64,000 nucleotides of DNA, taken from positions 62,001-126,000 of the forward strand of contig NZ_AYOZ01000001.1 in the NCBI RefSeq assembly GCF_000508165.1, read 5' to 3'. Below the pieces are notes generated by a model that was given only the letters and a program-made list of their open reading frames with translations, did not search any database and had not been told where the DNA came from. Origin of the DNA: Marinomonas profundimaris. GTDB lineage: Bacteria > Pseudomonadota > Gammaproteobacteria > Pseudomonadales > Marinomonadaceae. Within the stretch, counting starts at the first letter, position 1; every line of letters starts with the position of its first letter. Of the stretch, positions 1 to 8,461 are shown one piece after another. The position numbers and the translations under genes are program-made.

Positions 1-70
1 ACTCAAAAAATATATCCCGTGGGGTGTTTCGTAAAACCGCTCTTCATAAGAAATAATAAAAGGAAAACAA

Positions 71-1021
71 ATGAACACGAAAATACTATTAAGCACAGCG
101 GTGCTTGCTGCGTCGTTGTTGTCTACGTCTGTGCAGGCCGAAGAGAGAAAACTCACCTTGATGCTGGATTGGTTTGTAAACCCAAATCACGGCCCGATCG
201 TGATTGCCAAACAGCACGGCTATTTTAAAGCAGAAGGTCTGGACGTGGTGATTCAAGAACCGTCTGATCCTAGCACACCCGCGAAATTAGTCGCTGCAGG
301 TAACGTCGATTTAGCCGTGTCGTATCAGCCAAATTTAACCATGGATGTGGCCGCCGGCTTGCCACTTATTCGTGCCGCGACTTTGGTGGCGACACCGTTG
401 AATACCTTGACCGTGTTGGACAATAAAAAGATCAACGGCATTGCGGATTTGAAAGGCAAAAAAATCGGCATTTCTGTGGCGGGCAATGAAGAAGCCATCG
501 TTGGCACCATGCTCAAAACCCACGGTGTGAAATACGAAGACGTGCAGATTATTAATGTTGGCTGGGCGCTGTCGTCCTCGTTGGCGTCAGGAAAAGTGGA
601 TGCGACTTGGGGTGGTTTTCGTAACTTTGAATCCAACCAGCTTGCTTTGGAAGGCATAGAAGCAAAAGCCTTTTTCCCAGAAGAGCACGGCGTGCCTGTG
701 TATGACGAGCTGGTTGTGGTTGCCAATGCTAATAGCTACGACAAAGCCGCGATTCAAGGCTTTAACAAAGCCATAGAGCAAGCGACGATTTACATCGTCA
801 ATCACCCGCAAGATTCCTGGAAAGAGTTTGTTGCCTACAAACCGGACACTCTAAATAACGAACTCAACGAGTTGGCTTGGGAAGCGACCTTGACGCGATT
901 TGCTTTGCGTCCCTCTGCGGTTGATTTGAAGCGATATGACGATTATGCCCAGTTTATGTATGAGCAAAAAATCATCAACACCTTACCAAAAGCGCAAGAC
1001 TACGTGCCGAGCTTTCAATAA
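71..1021 (+). CDS. ABC transporter substrate-binding protein, thiamine pyrimidine precursor (ThiY/NMT1 type)
   Basis: Periplasmic binding protein of the NMT1/THI5-like family, expected to bind a hydroxymethylpyrimidine-type thiamine precursor and deliver it to an ABC permease. Residues 1-23 form a signal peptide ending in SVQA. The mature part opens with LTLMLDWFVNPNHGP, the family's typical first strand, followed by the KLVAAGNVDLAVSYQP segment. Length 316 aa is normal. The ATG follows an AAAGGAAAA ribosome site. It lies 45 bases before thiM, so it belongs to a thiamine operon. Its permease and ATPase are not in the window and may lie to the left. The exact ligand is inferred from context. 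Confidence 0.85.
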   Translation: MNTKILLSTAVLAASLLSTSVQAEERKLTLMLDWFVNPNHGPIVIAKQHGYFKAEGLDVVIQEPSDPSTPAKLVAAGNVDLAVSYQPNLTMDVAAGLPLIRAATLVATPLNTLTVLDNKKINGIADLKGKKIGISVAGNEEAIVGTMLKTHGVKYEDVQIINVGWALSSSLASGKVDATWGGFRNFESNQLALEGIEAKAFFPEEHGVPVYDELVVVANANSYDKAAIQGFNKAIEQATIYIVNHPQDSWKEFVAYKPDTLNNELNELAWEATLTRFALRPSAVDLKRYDDYAQFMYEQKIINTLPKAQDYVPSFQ

Positions 1022-1066
1022 AACACTGGCGCACTTTCTATTCGCTTAACAGCAAAAGGAAATACT

Positions 1067-1858
1067 ATGACAATCGATACCATTATTAGCGCATTACACG
1101 CCGTGCGCGCGCAGAAACCGCTGGTGGTGAACATCACCAATTATGTGGTAATGAACAATACAGCCAATGCGTTGCTTGCCATTGGCGCGTCTCCCATCAT
1201 GGCGCATTCTCGCGAAGAAATGGCCGAAATGATGTCTTTTTCCGGTGCCTTGGTGATCAACATTGGCACCCTAGACAGTGTTTGGATCCCTCGCATGGTC
1301 GCGGCAGTAGAGCATGCAAATCACCATAATAAAATGGTCGTACTTGATCCTGTGGGTTGTGGCGCCAGTGCATTGCGTACACAAACGTCTCGGCAGATTG
1401 CCGAAGCCGCGAATAAGTTGATCATTCGAGGCAATGCGTCGGAAATCATCGCCTTAGCGGGAGAACAAGGGAGCAGCAAGGGCGTGGATGCGATGGACAG
1501 CAGTGATGCCGCCGTTGGTGCTGCGCAATACCTCGCGAAAACCTATCAATGCAATGTGGTTGTGTCGGGTGAAACGGACTTTGTTATTACGGCAGACCGC
1601 CAAATCAAACTGAATAACGGACACGCCATGATGCCTCTTGTTACGGGAATGGGCTGTTCATTAAGCGCATTAACCGGCGCGTTTGCAGCGGTTGGAGAAG
1701 AAACCGGCTTGGCCGCGACGGCGGTGTTTGGCGTGGCAGGGGAAATCGCCGCTGAGCAATCCAAAGGGCCCGGAAGCTTGCAACTTAACGTGTTGGACGC
1801 GTTGTATTTGTTGGACGACGTCACGCTTATCCGTCGTTTAAAAATGACCGAATCCTGA
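1067..1858 (+). CDS. thiM: Hydroxyethylthiazole kinase ThiM
   Basis: Phosphorylates 4-methyl-5-hydroxyethylthiazole for thiamine salvage in the cytoplasm. The 263 aa product has the family's typical N-terminus ([27 protein letters not shown]). It also has the LDPVGCGAS nucleotide-site loop, the IIRGNASEI segment and the C-terminal glycine-rich [13 protein letters not shown] loop, which carries the catalytic Cys. The start has an AAGGAAA ribosome site. It ends 7 bases before thiE, so the two thiamine moieties can be activated and joined from one transcript. No ThiD is visible here. Confidence 0.95.
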   Translation: MTIDTIISALHAVRAQKPLVVNITNYVVMNNTANALLAIGASPIMAHSREEMAEMMSFSGALVINIGTLDSVWIPRMVAAVEHANHHNKMVVLDPVGCGASALRTQTSRQIAEAANKLIIRGNASEIIALAGEQGSSKGVDAMDSSDAAVGAAQYLAKTYQCNVVVSGETDFVITADRQIKLNNGHAMMPLVTGMGCSLSALTGAFAAVGEETGLAATAVFGVAGEIAAEQSKGPGSLQLNVLDALYLLDDVTLIRRLKMTES

Positions 1859-1865
1859 GAGTGGC

Positions 1866-2513
1866 ATGAACCCATATCGTTTGTATTTAGTCACCGATGA
1901 TCAGCAAGACCTAGAAACGCTAAAAACCGTCGTAACAGGCGCGGTCGCAGGTGGCGTAACCATGGTGCAGGTTCGAGAAAAACACGGTGATGTGCGTGCT
2001 TTTATCGAACGGGCATTGGCGGTTAAATCGATTTTACAGGGCACCGGCGTGCCCTTAATCATCAACGATCGAATCGATGTTGCCTTGGCGGTGGACGCCG
2101 ATGGCGTGCACCTTGGTCAATCGGATATGTCGGCCGAAACCGCTCGGCGCCTGATTGGGAAAAACAAACTGCTTGGCCTTTCTGTTGAGAACGAGCAGCA
2201 GCTTATGGAAGCGGAATCGCTGCCGGTGGATTATTTGGGATTGAGCGCAATTTTTGCCACGCCAACCAAAAGTGACACCAAAAAAGAATGGGGCATTGAA
2301 GGCTTGCGCTATGCGGTTGCGCAAAGCTCCTTTCCTATTGTCGCGATCGGTGGCATTAATGCCTCTAACCTAGACGATATTATTACCACCAACGTCGATG
2401 GTGTCGCACTCGTCTCTGCAATTTGTCATGCGCCAAACCCTAAGCAAGCCGCAATGGATTTGTTGAGACAGATAGGGTTGGCTGAATCGAGAAGAGGAGA
2501 GAAGCAAACGTAG
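1866..2513 (+). CDS. thiE: Thiamine-phosphate synthase ThiE
   Basis: Condenses hydroxymethylpyrimidine diphosphate with thiazole phosphate to give thiamine phosphate. The 215 aa TIM-barrel protein shows MVQVREKHG near residue 35, LIINDRIDVALAVDADGVHLGQSD (binding of the pyrimidine diphosphate; quoted in two parts: LIINDRIDVAL and DADGVHLGQSD), GLSAIFATPTK and VAIGGINASN. Length and motifs are standard. It is the last gene of the thiY-thiM-thiE operon. Confidence 0.95.
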   Translation: MNPYRLYLVTDDQQDLETLKTVVTGAVAGGVTMVQVREKHGDVRAFIERALAVKSILQGTGVPLIINDRIDVALAVDADGVHLGQSDMSAETARRLIGKNKLLGLSVENEQQLMEAESLPVDYLGLSAIFATPTKSDTKKEWGIEGLRYAVAQSSFPIVAIGGINASNLDDIITTNVDGVALVSAICHAPNPKQAAMDLLRQIGLAESRRGEKQT

Positions 2514-2599
2514 ACACTTGAGTTACTTAGTCGACGTCATATTTTTGTCTTACTAGAATGCTATAAACAGAGAAAGACAAAACAGTAAGTGGACGGTGT

Positions 2600-3754
2600 A
2601 TGAACTACCTATTTATTTCTCGCAAAAATGTACATTCTCGTTATTACAAAATGATCATAAAACGTCTGAAATTGGATGCTCAGTTATACATTATGGGATT
2701 GCCAAAGTTATCGTCTTTGCGTTATTTGAGACAAGCATTTTTGGTTGATTTTAGAGATATTCGTCATGAGCAATTACTGCGTAAAAAGGCTGATAATCCT
2801 ATCTGGGATCATGCTCTGCTAAGCCGTGTATATAGCTTAGTACTTATGTGTATTGAAAGGTTAAGGTACGCAAAGTGTCTTGCCGTATTGAGTGAGAAAA
2901 GACCTGATTATGTTGTTGTTTGGAATGGCCGGAAACTTCCAAATATCACCATAGTGATGGCGGCGAAGACGTTGGGTATTAAGCTGTTTTATTTCGAAAA
3001 TGGGTTGTTGCCCAAGACTGTTTCGTTAGACCCAAAAGGGGTTAACTTTGCGTCGTCATTGAGTAGCGATCCGAACTTCTATTTGTCATTTGATCCGGAA
3101 AATGACTGTGTTTTTTCCGCGCCTGAGATTGTGCCTCGAAGCAATGTACCACAGCGTCAAAATTTCGATCGTATCGTGTTACCAGAACGATTTGTCTTTG
3201 TTCCGTTTCAAGTGCCTCATGATACGCAAATTGTTTGTTATTCCTCTTGGATTGATTCCATGGAAAGGTTTTATGAAGAGGCAATACGAGCCGTAAAAAC
3301 ATTAAACGATCCCTCATTAAAAGTGGTTTTTAAAGAGCATCCTTCTTGGCGTAAACATTACATATCCTTATATGATAAAGATGATATTGCGCTGTTTGCT
3401 AATGGGAATGCCACTACGGAGCTTATTGAAAAAGCCGAAGTGGTTTTGACGATTAACTCGACTGTCGGCATGGAATCTTTATTGCTAAATAAGCAAGTGA
3501 TTACCTTAGGTGATGCTTGCTACAACATCGATGGCCTAGTGTTGCACGCTAATGACCGCCAGCAGCTTGCTGACTGTTTGAATGAAGTGTATCAAGGCTG
3601 GAAAATGAATGATTTGTTACGAGATAAGTTTTTTTCTTTTCTAAAGCATGTTTATTGTGTACCTCGCGTAACGAAAGATGATGATGAGCATATTCATGCG
3701 GTAAAGCAGCGTTTAACAGGAAGAGATGAATTTTCTGATTTTGAAAGGCGTTAA
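2600..3754 (+). CDS. Capsule polysaccharide biosynthesis family protein (KpsS/KpsC-like)
   Basis: 384 aa protein resembling the capsular polysaccharide synthesis family that includes KpsS/KpsC Kdo transferases. Supporting features are the FYFENGLLPKTVSLDPKGVN segment near residue 130, KVVFKEHPSW near 235 (a Lys/His-Pro motif typical of the C-terminal Rossmann half), and TINSTVGMESLLLNKQVITLG near 290, split here as TINSTVGMES and LLLNKQVITLG. No signal peptide or membrane segment is evident, so it is probably cytoplasmic. It stands alone between the thiamine genes and a TPR-like gene, with no other capsule gene nearby. Its acceptor and product are unknown, and transferase activity is inferred from family resemblance only. 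Confidence 0.65.
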   Translation: MNYLFISRKNVHSRYYKMIIKRLKLDAQLYIMGLPKLSSLRYLRQAFLVDFRDIRHEQLLRKKADNPIWDHALLSRVYSLVLMCIERLRYAKCLAVLSEKRPDYVVVWNGRKLPNITIVMAAKTLGIKLFYFENGLLPKTVSLDPKGVNFASSLSSDPNFYLSFDPENDCVFSAPEIVPRSNVPQRQNFDRIVLPERFVFVPFQVPHDTQIVCYSSWIDSMERFYEEAIRAVKTLNDPSLKVVFKEHPSWRKHYISLYDKDDIALFANGNATTELIEKAEVVLTINSTVGMESLLLNKQVITLGDACYNIDGLVLHANDRQQLADCLNEVYQGWKMNDLLRDKFFSFLKHVYCVPRVTKDDDEHIHAVKQRLTGRDEFSDFERR

Positions 3755-3936
3755 CCTTATGCCGTGAATTAGAAAAAATAATCTTCTTATATCACTAGAC
3801 TAAATCCATATACACCTAATCAACATGGCGGAAGCGCGACAAACGCTGTCATAAATGGTCTATAAAAACTACCATAGGCCTTTTGTTAGATTCTATAATC
3901 TAATGACACAATTGAATGCATCAAGCTGGGTAGAAT

Positions 3937-4356
3937 ATGAACACAAAAATTTATAAAGACGTCCTTTATTTGGCCAAAGAATTAATGAGTTGCGCTCATA
4001 AAAAGGATCAAGCTGGCTTTGATGCTTTTTATCAAGAGTTGAAACAACTCTGCGATGACAATGACGGTACGGACAAAGACCATCCAGTACAGTGGGAAAC
4101 TCTGGGTGATTTTACCGATGATTTAGAAGGCGCCATTGTGATTTATGACAAGGCGTTAGTAAAAGCCGGCGCGATCAATTCGAAAGATTACCTTTCGTCT
4201 ATTGGCTTTGCGGCCGCTCAACTGAAAATAGAATTGGGCGATAATGCTGGCGCGATTGAATACTTAGAGCAAGCCAAAATCCACAGTAATAAAATCATCG
4301 ACAAAGAGCTTAAGGCCGAGATTCACGACGTACTGTATGAACTAAAAGAAGGCTGA
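3937..4356 (+). CDS. Hypothetical TPR-like protein
   Basis: 139 aa, soluble and mostly helical. Two segments (DFTDDLEGAIVIYDKALVKA near residue 65 and LGDNAGAIEYLEQAKIHSNK near 107) look like tetratricopeptide-type helix pairs with the alternating A-x-Y-x-x-A pattern. I cannot name a function. It is a single gene, convergent with the pseudouridine synthase to its right. A 10-base-pair hairpin without a T tract lies between the two genes. Confidence 0.6.
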   Translation: MNTKIYKDVLYLAKELMSCAHKKDQAGFDAFYQELKQLCDDNDGTDKDHPVQWETLGDFTDDLEGAIVIYDKALVKAGAINSKDYLSSIGFAAAQLKIELGDNAGAIEYLEQAKIHSNKIIDKELKAEIHDVLYELKEG

Positions 4357-4386
4357 GAGTAAGGGAAAATAAGAGCAGGAAAAATA

Positions 4387-4412
4387 CGCCGTCCAAGAGA
4401 TATTGGATGGCG
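4387..4412. terminator. Hairpin between convergent genes
   Basis: CGCCGTCCAA and TTGGATGGCG pair as a 10-bp stem (one G-T pair) around a 6-base loop. It sits between the stop codons of two convergent genes. There is no T tract on either side, so intrinsic termination is uncertain. Confidence 0.35.
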
Positions 4413-4418
4413 CGATGC

Positions 4419-5309
4419 TTACTCTAAAGACAGGTTTTCGTCACACCGAAAGCATCTTTCTTGTTGCGTTAATGGGTCAATAAACGCCAGTTCTTTTGCC
4501 AGCAGTTGTAATGGTTTAGCGTAATTGTCTGCACTGAGTGGTTGTAATTCTGGGTAGTATTTGTCGTTCAAAATAGGCCAACCCAATGACTGCATGTGAA
4601 CACGTAATTGATGGGTTCTGCCTGTAATTGGGTTTAATTCAAACAACGCGTTTTTCTCCGTCTGCTGCACACAGCGAATCACAGAATGACTGTTGGCTTC
4701 GCCCTTTGTGACCTTCATCAGAAAGCGTGGATCGGATCGTTCGATACGGTTTTTCACGTCCCACTCCTGATCGACAATTGTGTCATGGTGACCAATGCGG
4801 GCAACGGCTTGATAGGTTTTACGGATTTGTCGCGTTTTGAATACATCATGGTAACGATGTCGAGAGTCTGGATTAATAGAGAACATCACCAAGCCTGCTG
4901 TGACGCGATCTAAGCGGTGCAGCGCTTGTAAATCCTCCATACCGGTGCTGTGACGTAAACGGTTTTGCAAACATTCATTCACATAAGCGCCACCAGGAAT
5001 CACCGCAAGAAAGTGCGGCTTATACGCCACCAAAATATGTTCATCCTGGAAGACGATCGACTCTTTAAAAGGAATCATCGGTTCGCTTTCGACTTCCCTG
5101 TAATAGTAAACCTGTTGCTGCGGCAGAAAGGGCGTTTGAAGTGAGATCAACGAACCGTCATGCCAATGCACCTTGCCATCTTCAATGCGTTGTCGCCAAA
5201 GGTGAGCATCGACATAGGGGAACTTAATAATCAGGTAGTCCAGCACGGTGGCGACGCCGGGGTTGGTCTGAGGTAAACTCAGCTTTGAAGGGTATTTGGA
5301 AATTGCCAT
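4419..5309 (-). CDS. RluA-family RNA pseudouridine synthase
   Basis: Isomerises specific uridines of RNA to pseudouridine. The catalytic-Asp signature appears as LQALHRLDRVTAGLVMF, followed by ITGRTHQLRVHMQSLGWPIL, the conserved arginine-containing RNA-binding strand (ITGRTHQLRVH and MQSLGWPILNDKYY). I start at the ATG at 5309 (MAISKYPSK...), giving 296 aa. The reading frame stays open to a GTG at 5462, but the extra 51 residues look non-coding and would consume the divergent intergenic region. The target site in RNA cannot be told from sequence. Divergent from the exonuclease gene. Confidence 0.85.
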   Translation of the reverse strand: MAISKYPSKLSLPQTNPGVATVLDYLIIKFPYVDAHLWRQRIEDGKVHWHDGSLISLQTPFLPQQQVYYYREVESEPMIPFKESIVFQDEHILVAYKPHFLAVIPGGAYVNECLQNRLRHSTGMEDLQALHRLDRVTAGLVMFSINPDSRHRYHDVFKTRQIRKTYQAVARIGHHDTIVDQEWDVKNRIERSDPRFLMKVTKGEANSHSVIRCVQQTEKNALFELNPITGRTHQLRVHMQSLGWPILNDKYYPELQPLSADNYAKPLQLLAKELAFIDPLTQQERCFRCDENLSLE

Positions 5310-5465
5310 TGAGTGGCCTGAGTCTCTGATTATAACGTGGTGCGGACTATAACACTGAGAAGTCCACACGTCGCATAAGACGAGATTGTCATTTGTTGTT
5401 GTAACCTTATTTCCGCCGCTGTTGACCTCAGAATATTTAAGTAAAAAACATTTAAGAGACACAAT

Positions 5466-6068
5466 ATGGAACGTCCTACTAAGGAAGAGATCATAGCATT
5501 GCCCATGTATGCGGGCCTTGATCTTTCAAACATTATTATTGTTGAAAACAAAGACGATGCCGAGCAGGCATTAAAAATACTAGAAAACGAAACCTGCTTA
5601 GGATTCGATACAGAAAGTAAACCGATCTTTCAAAAAGGCCAAGTGAGCCCAGGCCCGTCGCTCATCCAACTGGCGACCGAAACAAAAGGGTTTCTCTTTC
5701 CAACGAGATTCCCCGAAGCCGTGGCGGCTGTAGCAACAATACTGGCCAACCCAGACATCCAAAAAGTGGGCTTTGGACTTAAAGATGACAACAAAGAATT
5801 GCGCAATAAACTGAACATAGACATCGTTAACACGAAAGATTTATCCGTCACCTTGAAGCAACTTGCGGGAGAAAAAAACAGCATCGGCGCCCGCGCTGCC
5901 GTCGCCATGGTACTGGGGAAACGCCTTGGTAAAGGCGCCCAAAAATCCAACTGGGGCGCTTACCCACTCAAAAACAACCAAATTCTTTATGCTGCTAATG
6001 ACGCGCATTCGGCTATCTGCATTGAACAAGCATTGATCCGCAAAAACAGTAAAAGGAAAGGATCTTGA
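5466..6068 (+). CDS. 3'-5' exonuclease, RNase D-like DEDDy family
   Basis: 200 aa single-domain exonuclease. Exo I is GFDTES near residue 46 (Asp-x-Glu). Exo II is the region KVGFGLKDDNKELRNKL near 100. Exo III is ILYAANDAHSAICIEQA near 175 (Tyr-x-x-x-Asp). It lacks the HRDC domains of full RNase D, so it is a short stand-alone version. Its stop overlaps the TTG start of the next gene (TTGA), suggesting coupled translation. A degenerate copy of its last ~30 codons lies 1.7 kb downstream (7697-7796). Confidence 0.85.
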   Translation: MERPTKEEIIALPMYAGLDLSNIIIVENKDDAEQALKILENETCLGFDTESKPIFQKGQVSPGPSLIQLATETKGFLFPTRFPEAVAAVATILANPDIQKVGFGLKDDNKELRNKLNIDIVNTKDLSVTLKQLAGEKNSIGARAAVAMVLGKRLGKGAQKSNWGAYPLKNNQILYAANDAHSAICIEQALIRKNSKRKGS

Positions 6069-6379
6069 GTCTAACCAAAATAACGTTTTTCGAACGATTT
6101 GAAGCCGACATTTTATCAGGTAAAAAAACCATAACGATTCGAGACGAATCAGAAAAAGACTATGCGCTAGACAGCGTAGTGCAAGTGTCTACCTATGAAA
6201 CGAATCGATGGTTTTGCGCATTAAAAATACACAGTGTTATATCCCTTCCCTATAGCCAACTGTCAGAGTTTCACGCCCAGCAAGAAAATATGACACTGCT
6301 AGCACTAAAAACCGTTATTCAAGAAATCTACCCAAATATTGAAAGCTTGTACGTAATTTCATATGAATTGGTGGGTTAG
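6065..6379 (+). CDS. yqfB: ASCH-domain N4-acetylcytidine amidohydrolase, YqfB-like
   Basis: 104 aa, matching E. coli YqfB in length and along its whole run: ITFFERFEADILSGKKTITI near the N-terminus, RDESEKDY, FCALKIHSV and the HAQQENMTLLALK block. YqfB hydrolyses N4-acetylcytidine to cytidine. The start is a TTG preceded by AGGAAAGG and overlapping the exonuclease stop by 4 bases. The pairing with an exonuclease fits a nucleoside/RNA turnover role, which is inferred. Confidence 0.85.
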   Translation: MSLTKITFFERFEADILSGKKTITIRDESEKDYALDSVVQVSTYETNRWFCALKIHSVISLPYSQLSEFHAQQENMTLLALKTVIQEIYPNIESLYVISYELVG

Positions 6380-6593
6380 ATATTGTTAATATCAACTCGC
6401 CGAACTAGTCGATAACGTAATAATTAACTCGAGGCGGCTAAATAGCGATATATGCGAATCGATTGAAAATGTCGTTTTCTTGCGTATTTTTTGCTGTTTG
6501 CTTGCACGATCTTTGCTTTTTATATTACCTTTTACGCTTGTAGTGCATTTGGGTTTTGCTAGATGCATCAGTGATACATTTGAATAGGGTAAT

Positions 6594-7574
6594 TTGAAAG
6601 TGCAGCTTCCATTGGTTTTATTTATTTTGGTTTTATTTACATTCGCTTCAATGCTCTATATTTATCGCTATCGAGGTCAAACGCGCTATGTAAGCCGGAG
6701 TGAATACCTTCGTAAAGGTTGGCCCATTTTTGCACCGCTAAATTGTTTGCTCTACGCTTTTTCTGACAGAAAAGCGCTTAAGCCTATTATTGATACTGCC
6801 CAATTTAAAGAGTTGGATGAGTTGCGTAATAATTGGGAAGTTATTCGCGATGAAGCCATGGCGTTGCAAGAAAAAGGAGATTTAGAGACGATCAACGAAC
6901 CTGGGTCTGCTGCATATTATGATGTGGGCTTTCGTACCTTTCATAAGTATGGGTGGCGAAAATTTTATTTGAAATGGTATGGCTACACGCACTCTTCCGC
7001 TCAAACAATGTGTCCCAAGACGACCGAAATATTGAGCAAAATAAACAATGTTAATGGCGCAATGTTTGCGTATATGCCAGCGAACTCAGAGCTCACTCGC
7101 CACCTAGACCCTGTTGCTTGTTCATTGAGGTATCACCTAGGTTTAGAGACACCAAACTCGGACGATTGTTTTATAAATGTAGATGGCCATACGTACTCAT
7201 GGCGTGATGGTAAAGACCTTTTGTTTGATGAAACCTATTTGCATTATGTTAAAAATAATTCCGATGAAAGTCGCTTGATTCTTATGTGTGATTTTGAGCG
7301 ACCAATGAATATTTTTGGAAAAGGAATTAACTTTTTTTATAAGGTATTAATGGCTGCTTCTATTGTTCCAAATACCATAGAAGACAAAGCAGGCTTGGCG
7401 AATCATACATTTCGAAAACTGACTCCAATCTTAAATCGTAGCAAAGAGTTGAAAAAAACAAATAGAAAAATGTATAAACGAATTAAGCTATTAGTGAATA
7501 CCACATTGCTTTTGTTGTTGTTGGGTTTTGCTTATAGCGTGATGCATCTATTTGTATGGTTTTTTGCATCCTAA
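6594..7574 (+). CDS. LpxO-like lipid A 2-hydroxylase (aspartyl/asparaginyl beta-hydroxylase family)
   Basis: 326 aa Fe(II)/2-oxoglutarate dioxygenase resembling LpxO, which hydroxylates the 3'-secondary myristate of lipid A. N-terminal membrane anchor at residues 4-23; jelly-roll core with iron ligands in HLD (H170, D172) and H217 (ETYLHYVKN), and the 2-oxoglutarate arginine R227. A second hydrophobic segment spans about 298-322, so both ends may be membrane-embedded. The start is a TTG with an AGGG-type ribosome site. It is a single gene. Confidence 0.8.
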   Translation: MKVQLPLVLFILVLFTFASMLYIYRYRGQTRYVSRSEYLRKGWPIFAPLNCLLYAFSDRKALKPIIDTAQFKELDELRNNWEVIRDEAMALQEKGDLETINEPGSAAYYDVGFRTFHKYGWRKFYLKWYGYTHSSAQTMCPKTTEILSKINNVNGAMFAYMPANSELTRHLDPVACSLRYHLGLETPNSDDCFINVDGHTYSWRDGKDLLFDETYLHYVKNNSDESRLILMCDFERPMNIFGKGINFFYKVLMAASIVPNTIEDKAGLANHTFRKLTPILNRSKELKKTNRKMYKRIKLLVNTTLLLLLLGFAYSVMHLFVWFFAS

Positions 7575-7589
7575 TGCCAAGAGAAATAG

Positions 7590-7612
7590 CTACCTAAGCG
7601 TAGCTTAGGTAG
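7590..7612. repeat. Perfect 10-bp inverted repeat
   Basis: CTACCTAAGC and GCTTAGGTAG form a perfect 10-bp stem with a 3-base GTA loop, 16 bases after the lpxO-like stop. There is no following T tract. It may act as a weak terminator or be a repeat-element end. Confidence 0.5.
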
Positions 7613-7696
7613 TCCAGTGCGATGTAAAAGGTGACTGAGAAAAGCTGAGCGGATAATTGTTATCTGCTGCTAAATTCAGAAAAGTACAAAAGTAAC

Positions 7697-7796
7697 CAAA
7701 AGATCCATTACTGGGCTATCGCCAATCTTTTATGCCGCTAATGATGTGCATTCGGCTATTTGTGTTGAGAGGGCGTTGGTTTCATCAAGGTCTTAG
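7697..7796 (+). pseudogene. Decayed 3' fragment of the DEDDy exonuclease gene
   Basis: Reading 7725-7796 gives IFYAANDVHSAICVERAL and then a short tail with a TAG stop. This is nearly identical to the Exo III end of the exonuclease at 5466-6068 (ILYAANDAHSAICIEQAL). The DNA similarity extends left over AAAAGATCCATTACTGGGCTA versus the gene's AAAAATCCAACTGGGGCGCT, with small indels that break the frame. There is no start codon and no 5' part, so this is a remnant of a duplicated or displaced copy. It occupies most of the otherwise empty 7575-7917 interval. Confidence 0.75.
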
Positions 7797-7860
7797 TTTT
7801 TTCTCTTTTTAATGGAAGGACAGAAGATGTGAGATATGGGAGGCATGTTGTTGACGCACA

Positions 7861-7897
7861 TTGCTTCATATGTGGCAATTCGCTACATTTGAAGTAA
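7861..7897 (+). promoter_or_regulatory. Promoter with overlapping inverted-repeat operator of the ParD-like/RelE module
   Basis: TTGCTTCATATGT and ACATTTGAAGTAA are 13-base arms that match at 11 positions when inverted, separated by 11 bases. They overlap a possible -35 (TTGCTT) and -10 (TACATT) with 17-base spacing. This suits autorepression by the antitoxin. An AAGGAG ribosome site follows before the ATG at 7918. Confidence 0.5.
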
Positions 7898-7917
7898 TAC
7901 ATTAAGGAGATTTTATT

Positions 7918-8139
7918 ATGTCTACAGCAAGTATTCGACTTGCCCAAGAGTTAGTGGATAAAGCCGCTATCATGGCTAAAGCCCTAAGCCGTACAACACC
8001 TAAACAAATTGAACACTGGACGAAAATCGGTGAAATGATGGAAGATAACCCTGACTTGCCTTATGAGTTCGTAAAACAAGCCATCATTGCCAAGGCTGAA
8101 AAAGAAGCCGGAAAACTTGAGACCTACAGCTTTGGCTAA
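7918..8139 (+). CDS. ParD-like type II antitoxin
   Basis: 73 aa, likely DNA-binding antitoxin of the ParD-like family: an ASIRLAQELVDKAAIMAKALSR amphipathic start (ASIRLAQELVDKAA, IMAKALSR), then RTTPKQIEHWTKIGEMMEDN, a helix typical of this group. Strong AAGGAG ribosome site. The 3' end overlaps the toxin gene by a few bases. It probably neutralises the toxin and represses the operon through the inverted repeat upstream. Confidence 0.75.
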   Translation: MSTASIRLAQELVDKAAIMAKALSRTTPKQIEHWTKIGEMMEDNPDLPYEFVKQAIIAKAEKEAGKLETYSFG

Positions 8140-8410
8140 CATTACTCAGGTTCTTCAAACATCAACGTTTAAAAAACTGCATAAAAACCAAAAAGCCGAC
8201 CTAGATAACGCGATCAGAGAATTGATTAAAGATCCGCTTCTAGGACAACAGAAGAAAGGCGTTTTATCCTTCCTCCGTGTCTACAAATTTAACATGGTGA
8301 AACAACTTACATTACTTGGCTACAGCTACGAAGATGGCACCGTTACACTCGAACTTATGGCGTTAGGTTGTCATGAAAACTTTTACCGTGATGTGAAAAA
8401 TATTGTTTGA
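8132..8410 (+). CDS. RelE/ParE-family toxin
   Basis: 92 aa if started at the TTG at 8132 (MANITQVLQTSTFKKL...). The frame is open from a TTG at 8087, but those codons lie inside the antitoxin gene. Family features are the KKLHKNQKADLDNAIRELI helix, DPLLGQQKKGVLSFLRVYKF and a C-terminal LMALGCHENFYRDVK strand-helix. Proteins of this fold are mRNA interferases or gyrase poisons. The 8-base overlap with the antitoxin gene indicates translational coupling. Confidence 0.75.
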   Translation: MANITQVLQTSTFKKLHKNQKADLDNAIRELIKDPLLGQQKKGVLSFLRVYKFNMVKQLTLLGYSYEDGTVTLELMALGCHENFYRDVKNIV

Positions 8411-8461
8411 GAGGACATGAGCCATAATGCTCAAGCTTGCTCCAATGGTTGCGAATATTTC

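Noticed and set aside
1-70. Possible TPP riboswitch before the thiamine operon
   Set aside because: Only 70 bases are available and no conserved THI-element pieces are visible; the true leader may lie left of the window.
5310-5462. N-terminal extension of the pseudouridine synthase from a GTG at 5462
   Set aside because: The extra residues do not resemble the family and would fill the divergent promoter region; an ATG at 5309 fits better.
8411-8461. attC site after parE
   Set aside because: No GTT/AAC-bounded palindrome is present between the two toxin genes.
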